Origin: Gnetum montanum
Taxonomy: Eukaryota > Streptophyta > Gnetopsida > Gnetales > Gnetaceae
NCBI GenBank assembly: GCA_015680685.1
Contig: MNCI01003892.1
Coordinates: 265,096-316,301 of the forward strand
Length of the DNA: 51,206 bases
Reading direction: 5' to 3'
How positions within the stretch are numbered: position 1 is the stretch's first letter; each line of letters opens with the position of its first letter. The notes beneath the pieces are model-generated. The model worked only from the letters and a program-made list of their open reading frames with translations. It searched no databases and was not told the origin of the DNA. A program made the translations under genes and the position numbers. Positions 34,708 through 46,429 of the stretch are shown piece after piece.

Positions 34708-36668
34708 ATGTCTCTCCTACAAGATTACAATAATGCCAAACTTAGTGAGGAAATTCATTGGAGAACTAACGAACTATATGACGATGAAGATTGGAGTACA
34801 CAACCTGAAGTGGGGATTTCTTATAAACATGAACAAAATCAACGTCATTCCAACACACGAAAACATAACTTACAAGATGATGATGAACCCCTACTAGCCA
34901 CTACAAGCTTAACAAAAATACAAGAGGCTATTTGAATCTCACGTAGGCATCGTAAAGAGAGCCATCTACCTAGGCTCAATTTAAACAACTTTCCTAGAGT
35001 TTTAGGAGGCTATGACTTAGATCCGCATCACCATTTACAAGCCTTCTATGATGCCTACACATGGAATAACATTGATAATGGTTGGAAAAAACTCAAGCTC
35101 TTCTATATGACACTCGTTGACCAAGCAAAAATATGGTATAGATTGTTAAAACCAAATTCAATATGGCGTTGGTCAACAATGGTAGAAGTCTTTAATGAAA
35201 AATATCAAACCTACGCAAGATTATCAACCTTGAGGAAACAAATCCAAGGATGGAAATAAGCACAACATGAACCCTTGAACATGGCCTTAGATAGATATTA
35301 TGCACTGTTAAACAATTGTCCAGGCCATGGGTTGTCCAAGGAAAGGGTAATGTACCATATCATTGATGGGCTACGTGATGCAATAAGAGAGACCTTAGGA
35401 ATGTATGCCCAAGGTCAACTATACGAACTATGAACCCATCAAATCCAAGAGCTTATTAAGTGGGTAGCAAAAGAAGAAGAAGAAATGGCTAGATGGGAGC
35501 GTGTCGAAAAACATCAACAGGACCAAAGTCTTAACTTAATAAAGGTCCATGATCATAAAAAGGAGAAATCAACCAATCTCATGGTGAAAACATCATCTTT
35601 TCCAACACAACAAACATTAGAATAGGTCGAGGCAAAGATCAATAAGATGTTGGAATGGACGTACCAAAAGTATGAAGAATTTATCAACATTATTGGAGAT
35701 AGAGTTTTGACAACCCAAGAAGCAGGACAAAACATTAGACAATCGAAAAAAATGAATAAGAAAAATAAGAGCTCAACTGCCAATCATACGTATGAATGCA
35801 ACATATGCCTGTACGATCACCCCAAGGGTCAATGCCCAATATTGTTACATTTACATGAGAATTGGGGAAATACATTACATCTAGAGTTCGTACAGAGATA
35901 CTATGTTTGATCATAGTGGAAATAATCCCATTAGTGGGTGAAGCTGCCCTTAGACTAGAGACACCCTTCATATTATCTGAACTTGAACGCCTATCTTTTT
36001 CAACATCCTGTTTCTCCAACTGGGCCAACGTACTTTATCTCACTGCAGTACCATTCTCATCAATACTATCAACCCATGCCTCCAACACAACCACCACCTT
36101 GTGCACCTTACACTCCTCCTTTCCCTCCTTCCATATTGCCACTAATTGTTCCTAAGGCGTCTGCACCACCAGAAAAACCCAAAAATGTTACTTGTGCTAA
36201 TACTACCAATAGTAGTGAGAAACCTGAGAAACATCAAAAGTTCCCCTTCTTTAAACATGGCCATAAGAAGGGACAACACAATTCCAAGGCCATTGCATCC
36301 TCCAACTTAGCACAAGTCCCACACTATGGTGCACCTTTACCTTCAAACCCCACACCTCATGTAACTTTATCAAGGCCACCAACTCATGCTCCAATAACAA
36401 TTTAGCCCAATGAACGCAACCATGGAAGGCATCATCCTGATCCTTGCATATCATCTAACGGTCCCAAATATCAGAGTGGGTCAACTCATTATCCAGGAAC
36501 TACATCGTACAAGTTGCCCCACAATGCTCATTATAATCAAGTGTGTGAACCTCGATGGGGTAAGTATGGCCAAGCCCCAATACTTCCAACATACAAGGAT
36601 CCTCATCTTCCATTTATTAACCCTTTTCATCCTCAACTATTTAGTTATGGGGGATACCCCCCATCCTA
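34708..36668 (+). pseudogene. gag: gag pseudogene of element E (Athila-like)
   Basis: Start ATG 34708 (AACAATGTCTC); F gag starts the same way. One main frame can be followed with a few stops. Capsid block: FPRVLGGYDLDPHHHLQAF (about 34993), KIWYRLLKPNSIWRWSTM, then NCPGHGLSKERVMYHIIDGL (35316 on), typical of Athila-type gag (CP-H-G). The zinc-knuckle-like CNICLYDHPKGQCP is at 35797-35838. A proline-rich tail follows (PPTQPPPCAPYTPP, 36079 on), ending near 36668 at TAATAA. The length of about 650 codons fits Athila gag. No protease follows. Confidence 0.8.
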
Positions 36669-36669
36669 A

Positions 36670-38045
36670 TAATAAGTAAGATTAATAATTTTTTTTCTTT
36701 AATTTTTTAGTTTTTGTTTTCCAGTTTTTCATTTTTCAACTTTTTGTTTTATATTTTTATCTTTTTGTATTTGTGTCTTTTTACATTTTTTGTAAGTAAT
36801 CTCATCTCTGAATAAAACACTTATGTGGATCATTGGTTGAGATGTGTTCTATGTTATTAAGTCTTGAACGATCAATTATGTGGATAGTGAGCCCATTACA
36901 TCCACTCATCCATTCTACAAATAAGAGGTTCTGTTTGAGGGAACAATGATATTCTTGACATTCTAACAACTTAAAACTAATTTTGTGTTCATTATACCCC
37001 AAATGAAGAAGGATGGACCAAGAGGAAATGATTAGGGTGTGACATCAAGGGGACTTGCGGATTCTCTTTGGTGATGTCTGTGGGATTCATCATGCAACGT
37101 GGTTGTACTAGGATCCTTGTAGATCTAACAAAAAATGAGAGTAAGAGTAATCAGAAGGGAACTTATAAATCAAATGTTGTTCTAGGGGGTCCCACTAGAA
37201 AGACATGCACCCATGCTTGAAGGTTGTCGACTTCTCTAGATCTAGTAAAGTGAAAAAAAAAAGAGAAAAGAAAAAGAAAAATAAAGTGCCATAAAACAAA
37301 AGTCACCCCTTCCTTGCATAAAATGCCAAGTGATCGTATGCCTTGTTGTTATGGTACTCTCATAGTTGCTCATCATGGGATGAAACAATTCCATGTCACT
37401 AATTAGAAGGATGGACTTGGTCCTAATCTTGGAATCATGGGTTAATGACACGTTAATCATGTTTTTCATGCAAAATTCATTGTGCCCTGGGTCGGTTACC
37501 TCATGTTCCAATCTCTACAATCCCTTCTATACTTTGTCTCATCCCACTATTCATGTAATTTCTACTCATGTTCTGTGTAGCATAGAATTCTCATCTCATT
37601 TCGATGATATTTACATGTGTGTTTTTTGGAGTTAGTGCGGATTACATTTAACCCTTCTAGTGCCCACAGACACTTTAAGTGTGATTACACAAGGGCATTA
37701 TAGGTTGAAACCTGCTTTGGGGAGGACCCACTTGCGTAATTTTTTGTGATCTTCACTTATGCTATAGCACACACACACCATTTTTCACCCTCAACTTATT
37801 ATACATAACATCCTTTCGTTACTATTATCCCTCTCAATTTCAATGTTTCGATGTACCATTACATACCCTTTTCTTACCACCCAAGGTTTTATTGATAAAA
37901 TCCACACCATCATCGTTAATTGTGCCTTTTGAATTAATGGAATTTCCATAGAACCCCTTGATAATAGCCAATGTTCTCAATTTCCAATGTTAATTTCAAA
38001 ATAAACCTTAAAAAATTTTGTATATTCGTGGTGTCTCATGTCACT
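36670..38045 (+). other. Conserved non-coding 3' region of element E
   Basis: T-rich start (36685-36800), then sequence shared with F: GTGTGACATCAAGGGGACTT (37037) matches 47000; AGAAAGACATGCACCCATG (37198) matches 47259. Conserved order over more than 1 kb without an open frame suggests a functional RNA region or old coding sequence beyond recognition. An A/G-rich tract lies at 37253-37285. Confidence 0.6.
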
Positions 38046-38145
38046 AGGGATGTAATATCACATACGCGATATCGTGTCCGACATGATATCATGTACATGA
38101 TGTATCGTACGCAATATCACATCGCTGCAACCTATAAATAGGTGA
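38046..38145 (+). promoter_or_regulatory. Internal promoter-like region of element E
   Basis: GATATC palindromes including the perfect 14-mer ACATGATATCATGT (38082-38095), then TATA box CCTATAAATAGG at 38131-38142. The words CACATACGCGATATCG and GCAACCT...TATAAATA are also in the U3 of the 3' LTR (about 39205-39246), so this looks like a second copy of the LTR core promoter about 0.9 kb before the 3' LTR. Confidence 0.6.
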
Positions 38146-38586
38146 CCCCCCACAACACTTAACATCATTTTTTCATTCACACAGGGGGATTTTTTGAAAT
38201 TTTTTTTCTCTACAACTTGCAATTGAGCGACCCTTACTTTTCTCACTATATCTCACTCGGTGGTGCTCCGATTTTCATTCCATTTAAACTTGCTTGAACC
38301 CAGAGTGTTCAACGTAGTCGTGGGGGAGGGACACTTACCGAAAAGTGCCTAAATTTTTTGAAATTTATCATCATCCAAAGGACATCATCTAGGGTAATTA
38401 ACTATAACACTTAGAATAGAATGTGTCAAAAAAAATTTCATCCCCTTAGCTATACCAGAAACTTAAATTTGGAAACAACCTATGCAAAGAAGACTCAACA
38501 TTATAATATTTTGGGGACATGTTCTTCCAATAATTAACATCACATGAAAATAAAGTAAATCTATTAAGGAAAGCAATAAGGTATAA

Positions 38587-38886
38587 CCTAACTTTGGTAA
38601 CAACCTTACTAACGATTGGTCCCGTGTGATTGCAGATGGTCCCAAAACATGGACAACAAGAAAAAGGTTGCTAAAAACAAAATGGACACTTTTAGAACCA
38701 AGCAACTTGGCAGAAGAAAAAGAGAAGGATGACTGGGATGCCTCTATGGCACAAGCACAAACTTACATGCATGCCAAAGCACTCAAGGCCTTGACCATAC
38801 TTCAACGCCATCAAATCCCAAGACCTGGAGCGCAAGAAAAGGGAAAGACACCTATGGAGGAGCCACCACCACCAGGAACTACATGA
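38587..38886 (+). pseudogene. Third open frame of element E, unknown
   Basis: About 100 open codons ending TGA at 38886, placed where Athila elements carry an env-like gene. No ATG starts it: the upstream stop TAA at 38584 could be a decayed CAA, and a GTG at 38626 is not a credible plant start. It reads NDWSRVIADGPKTWTTRK, a charged helix-prone middle (LAEEKEKDDWDASMAQAQTY) and a Pro-rich end (EEPPPPGTT). No signal peptide or membrane segment in the visible part, so an envelope role is not supported. Confidence 0.45.
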
Positions 38887-39067
38887 GTTCCACCAATTTT
38901 GTAATCATAGGATTTTCTTTTTTGTTGCATCTCATTTTTTTCTAACTCCACACTGCGGCATGAATCCATTCTAGTCAGTTAATAATCCCATACCTACCCG
39001 CTCTATAATCAATGGAGCTTGTTCTCTCTATAACTTGAGGATGAGTTTTCATTCAGTCGTGGGGGTA

Positions 39068-39977
39068 TGATGAGTCATGAATTTGCTGGCTATTATATCA
39101 CTGCCATGATATCATAGCCGTGATATCCCAGTGTCTGTGATATCGTTGCCGTGATATCATAGCCATGATATCGCATGGGCTATGATATCACATCAACTGT
39201 GATATCACATACGCGATATCGCAACCTGTTGCCAGTTATATAAATAAGAGGCAGCTCTCCCTCATTTCTCATGATGGAGATATATTGTAGCTAGACTCTG
39301 GCAGTTTTATCCCTCTAGAGTTAGATTATTTTCTAGTGTATGCCCATAGTGTGGTGAATGTAATTGTGTAGCACCTTTATTTGAGTGTGACGTACTTGGA
39401 CACGCACATGACCAAAAATAAAGATCGAGATTACTTCATCATTGCAGCATTCACTTAGTTTAATTACTTAATTATTTAATTATTATTATTATTTACTACT
39501 TTTCTAGTTAATACTCTCTCACCCTTAAACTCATGTTAAACCGCAGAATGAGTACGACTTGATTACGATCATTTAAGTGTAACTACTTGGTAACCTAGTA
39601 GCATACCTAGGATCTGTGCTTGGTAATCCCAATGGTAGTCATGCACGAAGTCCAAGATGTGTACGGATAATCAAGGAACGTATGCTCATTGTACTTAGGC
39701 TAGTTTAGATTCTCTTACCCTTTCTCTCCTAGATTAGTAAACATTACTTTCCATTTCCTTCAGAAGTATCATTAGATTAGAACCATATCATACAGCTCAC
39801 TCTGGACTAAACCATACATGACAAAGATAATACTAGTCTAGGTGGGAAGACAACGAACTACGACCTAAGGCTAATTATCTAGGTGCCACAACTAGTTCAT
39901 CTGTGGAGTTCGACCAAATCACGTGTGTAACACTTGTATTCATATGGTTGAGTGTAGGGGTATCTCGTCACTCATCA
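39068..39977 (+). repeat. 3' LTR of element E
   Basis: 910 bp, about 62 bp longer than the 5' copy because of extra GATATC palindrome units (39088-39232). TATAAATA at 39239-39246. Preceded by the short purine stretch CGTGGGGGTA (39058-39067), the likely PPT. Confidence 0.92.
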
Positions 39978-39982
39978 CTAGG

Positions 39983-40390
39983 GGTATGGCACCCATGCTT
40001 GGAAAAAGGTGCAATGCTACAAGGATATATTTGCAATGCTGACAGATAAGAATTATACCCACAACATTGGGCATGGATGATGTTAGAACCCCCATAGGTA
40101 TTTCTAGCATAGAAAATGTTATACCCCCCATAAAACCCATCAAAATTCCAATTTTGGTAGTCAAAAAGGCATTTTTAACCCTCCCAAACCCAAACATAGG
40201 CATAGTGTCACTTTTTTCACTTAGGGTTAAGGCTTTGACTACTTATGAGGCATTTTTCAACCCCAAAAGCTAAAGCATTTGAAGTTGCATCTCTCGAATT
40301 GTAATATACACATTTACAATAAAGTTTAGCCTTAGGTTTCATGGGGTGAAGGCTACAATGGTTGGAGCATGCATTTTTGATGGTGTTTCA
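39983..40390 (-). repeat. 5' LTR of element D, upper U3 portion
   Basis: Separated from 33719 by E and its CTAGG duplication. Minus-strand start TGAAACACC at 40390. Aligns with the D 3' LTR (21600-22052). Confidence 0.75.
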
Positions 40391-42340
40391 TGATTTTAAT
40401 GTTGGTGTTGCAAATTCTAGTTACTAGAATGTAAACCCAAAAATCCAATTGCTAAAAAAATTTTAATCCTAAATCCTAAGGGCCTCTAAAAATGGGATCT
40501 AAGGCATTTGGATAGTTAGTTCAATCACCCAAGGACTTACAAAATTATAAAAGGAAATCCAAATAGAAATGTAAATGGTTTTGGAAATGGAAACTAAAAT
40601 GAAAATGAAAATGAAGTTTCAAATTTGGAATGATAACAATCACAAAAATGTGAAGTTAAACTAAAATTTGCACAACATGAACAATAACTTTATTTAAATC
40701 AAAAATAAAGAATAAGGTTGATGAACTATATATTTTGTGCCAAGGGGATAAGAATGTTGCTTGCAGGATCTAGAAGTTCATTGGAGAAGGCAAACTATGT
40801 TCTATGGAACTCCACAATTCAGTTTCTTCCTAGCTTCAATTTCTAGCAACTTTTCATTCGTTTTCACTAGGGTCTGCAACATGGTTATGAGAATGGGATT
40901 TCACTTTTGATGCAATGGCAGCTACATGGAAGTCTCTATGCCTAGCATAGTACTAGTTTTCACTACCAAAAAGTGCTACAAGATTACAATGGGCTTTGCT
41001 AGTTGTGAAAATGCAAAAGAATCCTTTTGCTTGTGCCATAGTTTAGACTCCTATGAATGTTGTAAGTGTTAAAATATTCCAATCAAAATAGGGTGTTTAC
41101 ATTTGTTATATATAAGGAAAAATTGCTATTTTGGGTCTATGCACCACTACCATGATTGCTGACAAATTGACATCAACTTGTAGGTCCAATGACTATCAAA
41201 TCTCAGTGTAGTTTCCATTTATAATAAGTTTGGTATGGACTATAGCCACAAAATTCATTTGTTTACTATAAATAGTAAATAAAATTTTGTGACTACACTA
41301 GTACCATCATTACAATGTTGGCTTTGGTGGACTATGCTAAGATTGTTGGGAAATGCCAAAAGTGGTGGAAAATGGAAAGAGTTGAAAACAAGAGAAATGT
41401 AGGGAAACATTGGAAAAATTTGGGAACTGCTAGAAAATGTTATCTACAATGGTCATTGAAGGCTTGGGATGAATACACTTGCCACTGTTGGAAAAAATGA
41501 AAATTCCAACAATCCCAACATTGCACTTCTATTGGGTCTTGGTGGTGACTACATTACCCACTATCATCATCTGAAATGGAATAGAACTTCTTATCTACTA
41601 TAGCATTGTGTCTACTATAGCACCCATCAAAATTGATGGCTAGAGCTTATTTGGGGCTATACCCATACAAAGACTCATAGAAATGCCAATTTTAGCCATT
41701 CCCAAGGTGTTTTCAGTTTTTCCAAGTCAAATATAAACATGATGTATCTTTTCCAACTTGGGAAGTAAGGAAATAACAAGTTTTGGGCATTTTTGGCTTG
41801 AAAAACCTTAAATATGAAAAATCATAGCTCATGGACTACATATCTCACATTTACAATGAATCCTTACCTTAAGTTAGGAAATGAAGGTTGCAACATGAAT
41901 TTTTGGTGATGTTTCATTGGAACCTCTTTATTGATGTCTAGAGGACTAACTTGAGAGACATCAACAAAGGATACAAAACACCATTGTAGGCCTATCACCA
42001 ATGTTCCCCCTCCACATTTGATTTAGTCATGTCGAACCATGTCCAAAAGTTCTTATGATGATGGAAGAAGGTTATGATGGTAAAAAGGTAGTGAGGTCAT
42101 AACGAAATGGTTATGGAGGCTAACAATGCATTCCAAGTGTTAACATTACATCTATAGTGTGACACTAACATGTCAGTTAATCAATAGGCCTTAGCACTCT
42201 GTGCTTTGAAGTGTGATTCACTCAACAAATGCATCTGAGAAATTAAGATCTTGCTCCAAGGTTTCTTTGGCCATTGGACTTCAACCTTTGGATGTTCAAA
42301 GTCATATGTTTCTTTCTTAATTTTCTAAGGCCATCCATAT
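40391..42340 (-). mobile_element. Element K: remnant LTR plus adjoining interior
   Basis: 40391-41916 is the LTR of a D-like element in minus orientation (start TGAAACATC at 41916, TATA box 41117-41106), missing its U5 end where D inserted. 41917-42340 is the adjoining 3' interior: a PPT-like CAATAAAGAGGTTCCAA (minus) and then the block homologous to 22071-22540 of D. F interrupts it at 42341. No coding sequence; a 61-codon frame at 41315-41500 is U3 sequence. Confidence 0.65.
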
Positions 42341-43231
42341 TGATGAAGCATCATGTGTAGCATCAAGGGACCCTTATTGATGCAACTTCATTGATGAGGT
42401 CATGTCAATGTAGCATTTGCTACATTGATGCGGCCTTCTCAATGTAGCCCTAGAGCAAAAACTAAAAATACAAGCCTCCAGCCATGTTTATGAGCATCAG
42501 ATTCATAGTAGTAACTAAACTCTTACAATTTTTACATTTAAAAGTTATAATATTTCTCTCAAGTACCTACAACAGGAGTCATTAAGTGTACAGATCTTTA
42601 TTCGAGCATTGTTGTACCTAAGCATCACAGTGTGTATAGCAATAAAGATAAGCTTATTGATAAACCTTGCAACATTCTAGATAGTTTAGATATTTATTTA
42701 TGAATTTAATGCTTTTAGTTAATTATTTAATGTTTTCCAGTAATTAAGCTAATTAAGCAAGATAAGCTAGATAGATTAAATACATAAGTGTGACTGCTTC
42801 GAGCATAACACATATTTGCTTGGTAATCCCAGTAGCATTATTGCTTGCTATGCCTAGTAGCATAGCACTTGGTAACCCAATAGTGGATACGTGGTTTCAA
42901 GACATGTGTGAAAAGTAGGACTAGATGCTTATGTTAGGATTAGTTAAAGATTAGTTAGTTCAAGTAAATTGGTTATTAAATTAGTCTATCTCTCTTCAAG
43001 CACCAAAACTATAAAACAAAAAATGATAAAAATTATATGCCTCGATTACTCGGAATCATACCATTATGCTTCACAAGTGTAATAAAGAAGACAACGAATG
43101 ACCTTAGGGCAAGGTTCACTTCCTAGAAGACTAGTGTACTGGAAAATATAAAGTCCACAGAATTTGACCAAATCGTGCATTATTGCTTTGTGATTCATAT
43201 GGTTGGGTGTAGGGTACCTCACCACTCATCA
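42341..43231 (+). repeat. 5' LTR of element F
   Basis: Starts TGATGAAGCATCATG and ends CACTCATCA; the last 60 bp match E (TTCATATGGTTGrGTGTAGGG). U3 carries CATTGATG/CATCAATG-type repeats (42355-42445) instead of the GATATC array of E. Confidence 0.85.
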
Positions 43232-43232
43232 T

Positions 43233-43249
43233 TGGCACTATTTCCAGGA
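43233..43249 (+). promoter_or_regulatory. Primer-binding site of element F
   Basis: TGGCACTATTTCCAGGA, decayed from the same tRNA-Asp-type site as in E. Confidence 0.7.
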
Positions 43250-43382
43250 ACTTTATTTGTTAAAACATGTGCTATCTAGGATTACTAAAAATTATTAATA
43301 GCATTGGATAAACCCAAGATTAACAGCACTCTCAAATGACTTATAATTACAAAAGCACACTGACTATTTTACTTATTAAAAA

Positions 43383-45730
43383 ATGTCTTCTTCCCACAAG
43401 CATGAAGATGTCAAACCACTAGTACCACAAGAGTGCAAAGTCGTATATACTAATCTAGATTCGTACGTATCAAACTTCACCTTCATCCTACATCAGGATG
43501 AACAATTATAATGGCATGATATGGAGGGCAACGTTGTACTGCCCCTTAATCGACTTGTGCCCAGGATGCTCTTTCAAATACTTAAAAATATGGGCATTCC
43601 AAATCTTCATGAGGAATACATTGTGAATGGATATGACACTTAAGAGTACTATCCCATTGAAAAACAATGCAAGAGAGATCGACACTAGAAGAAGCACCAT
43701 GAGTATACGAAGGGGAAGCACTTTAGTAACCCTTTCTTCCTATTGAGCCAAGATGACAATGTGGATCCTCCCCCTAAGGATTCCCAGCATGAAGAGCCCC
43801 ATCCTCTATCATTGTTGGTGAGGGTGTGACCCTGAACCTACAATCTACTATTCATAAACTAAGTTTAGGAAAAATGTGATAGTCAAGTTAGGGACTCAAG
43901 TAAACATCACAATGGTAAGGGATCTAAGTATGGTGATTGTAATGAGCGAAGAGGTGTTGGTGGACACCGTAGTGGCAGTGGCAGTCCACCTTCCTCTTCA
44001 TCCTATTCATCTAATTTTGAACATTCCTCTTCATCTTTAGGTTCTAATAGAAGTTTTTGGAGAGATAATCATGATGAAGGTGATCAATGGGACAACAATG
44101 ATCATAGAGCCTGCTAAGAATGAAGGGGTGACAGAAATCATCATTAGCATCATCAACATAATAATGATGATGAACCTCTATTAGAAACTTAAAGCATTCT
44201 TAACATTATAGAGATAGTTAAAATTTAAACTAGGCATGTAAAAGACAATCAGATCAAGTGCTTAGACATAAATAATTTCCCATGATTTAAGCAGGGATAC
44301 AACTCTAATCTGTAGAATCATCTACAAGCTTTCCAAAATGCCTATGCCTTACAAAACATTGAAAATAACTAGCAAAAGCTCAAGCTTTTCCCCATGACAC
44401 TCATTAAGAAAGTTGAAAGCTAGTACTAGTCCTTGGAGCTAGAATCCATTAGCCAATGGAGTACCACATTAGAGTTGTTTAATAACAAATACCAAACATA
44501 CTCCAGAGTGTCTAATCTGAGAAGGCAAATACAAAGTTGAAAACAAGGAACACATGAGCCCTTGGATGTCACCATGGGTAGATATTATGCACTCTTACAT
44601 CAATGCCCTAGCCATGGTTATTCTCAAAGGGAACAACTTTGCCACATCATAGATGGGCTTAGAGAAAAAACTAGAAGAACTCTTAGGGTTTATTCCCAAG
44701 GGAGACTTTCTAAATTAAGAGCTCATCATATCCAAAAGCTTATAGATTATGTATAAAAAGAAGAAGGTGACTTGTAAAAAAGGAAAAGTGTAGAAGAGTA
44801 TAATAGGGATCCTTATATTAAGAAATGAGAGGTTTGATTTTGTAACAAGGAGAAGTCACCACTTGATGAAGAGATGAATAGGAAAACCTTGTCCATCCAA
44901 AAATCTATTTGTGATCTTTTGGCAAAGGTTGATAAATTATAGAACTATTTGGATAAGAATTTCAAAACTACTATGAAGATTGCTAAAGAATCCAAAGAAC
45001 AAAATAGTAATCGGAATCACAAGGGGCAAAAAAAAGTTGAACGTGCTAACTAGAAAGGTAAGGACAAAGCTGTTGGAATAGAAGAAGTTATGGAGATAGA
45101 TTATGAAGATTATACTAGTTGTGACATATGTCAATACGAACATCTAAAGGGGTGTTGCCCTATGATGTCACACTTACAAGAGTCTAGGATGTATGCGTTC
45201 AATCCTTGACTAGCATGTAGGCAAGCACCTAGATGATTGCCTTATACTCAAGGTAATATAAGGTAGGTCTGCTAGCAACAACAAGCTTATTATCCAAATG
45301 GTGCTCCACCACAACCCTATGAAAAATACCAATAGTGGCACCAACCACAATCATGGGGAATGCCACTGCCAAGGCAGCAGCACCCTTACAAGAAATGAGA
45401 TCCATATGGGTACTATGTTTAGCAACCCATCTCTCCATGAAGTTCTACAAGCCACATCTTATTTTAACTTCACTATTACCCTCTAGAGTACCACTAAACA
45501 CATTCACCATTTACTTAGGGAGAGAACCCATATCCATACCATCCTTTGCATATATTTGTGCACATTTCTTTGCCCTCAATCTAATTATCTCTTGCTCCAT
45601 CTATGCAGGGGGAAATTCCTCCATAGCTATAACAATGAAATGCTATGAGGGCTATACATTCATAGCCAATTTTTTTCCAAGTGGTTCAAATAATCAATCT
45701 AGGAAACAACTCTTTTTCTAACCTAGTAGT
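43383..45730 (+). pseudogene. gag: gag pseudogene of element F (Athila-like)
   Basis: ATG at 43383 (MSSSHKHEDVKPL). N-terminal extension with a Ser-rich stretch (GSGSPPSSSSYSS, about 43974), then capsid block with QWSTTLELFNNKYQTYSR, EPLDVTMGRYYALLHQCPSH and REQLCHIIDGLREKTRR (44562-44690), matching the E capsid line by line. Zinc-knuckle-like CDICQYEHLKGCCPM is at 45121-45165. Proline/glutamine-rich tail 45260-45480. Numerous stops. Confidence 0.8.
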
Positions 45731-45754
45731 CCTCCTAAATCCTCACAACCTAAT

Positions 45755-46400
45755 ATTGTTGGTCATCTTGCATTTCCAACATTGTCATTCTTTACCTTCA
45801 AATACCTTATTGTAAATAGGTTTAGGATGCCACATGCACTAATTTCTGACAATGGAACTTATTTTACAAGTGCCACTTTTAGAAAGTTAATGCAATGCTT
45901 GGGGGTTGAACATAAGTTAACAACACCCAATCACCCCCAGCCAATGGTCAAGTAGAGGTAACTAAATAAGAAATAACAAAGATCCTAATAAGGACCATAA
46001 GAAAATATAGGAGCTCTATACAAAGATTCAATCTGAGCTTTGTACAATCTCAATAGTCTAGCATAAAAAGAAAGATTGATCAACCTGAATGTGCTAAATA
46101 AAAATTGACTAGTGGCCCTATCTTTGAATGAAGTGCACAAGGCATTCAATAAGTAATGACACAACCAAAGAATATGGAAAGTGAAATTCCAATCAGGAGA
46201 TAAGGTTATTTATTGGAATCCCACACATGTACCTCAAATAACAAAATTCCAAACATTGTGGGAAGGACCTTATATAATTGTTGAAACTTTTTCTTCTAGG
46301 GCCATGATCATATACCAACCTAAAAGCCCAAATAAAAAGTAGTTGGTAAACATCCAACACGTGAACCTTTTCCTAGAACCAAGACAAGCCAGTGTAAAAA
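45755..46400 (+). pseudogene. pol: Integrase C-terminal remnant of element F
   Basis: ALISDNGTYFTSATFRKLM (about 45838) carries the second catalytic Asp region; then GVEHKLTTPNHPQ followed by a 1-nt frameshift into ANGQVEVTK (catalytic Glu). The C-terminal GDKVIYWNPTHVPQ and TLWEGPYIIVETF are at 46198-46290, and LVNIQHVNLFLEP ends at about 46382. The gag tail is joined directly to the middle of integrase near 45740-45770, so protease, RT, RNase H and the integrase N-terminus were lost in one deletion. Confidence 0.8.
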
Positions 46401-46429
46401 CTAACTCAATGCATGGACAACCATGTTCA

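Larger units (their letters stand above)
33720..39977 (+). mobile_element. Element E: Athila-like retrotransposon without pol
   Basis: Complete element: 5' LTR 33720-34567, primer site, gag, long 3' region, internal promoter, short third reading frame, 3' LTR 39068-39977. Perfect 5-bp target duplication CTAGG at 33715-33719 and 39978-39982. LTRs share TGATGAGTCATGAATTTGCT and CACTCATCA ends and match at roughly nine bases in ten by eye, mostly differing by transitions. No protease, RT or integrase is present between gag and the 3' region, so it is non-autonomous. Confidence 0.92.
21553..40390 (-). mobile_element. Element D: Tat-like non-autonomous retrotransposon (interrupted)
   Basis: Minus-strand element: 5' LTR 40390-39983 plus 33719-32087 (split by E), primer site 32077-32061, gag and protease 31900-28550, long non-coding 3' region, PPT 22070-22053, and 3' LTR from 22052 down to 21553 where B interrupts it. 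No RT, RNase H or integrase is recognisable between protease and the 3' LTR, so as far as can be seen it encodes only gag and protease. It lies within the LTR of K. Confidence 0.7.

Noticed and set aside
38626-38886. 86-codon gene starting at 38626
   Set aside because: The start codon there is GTG, not credible in a plant nuclear gene; recorded instead as a longer frame without a start.
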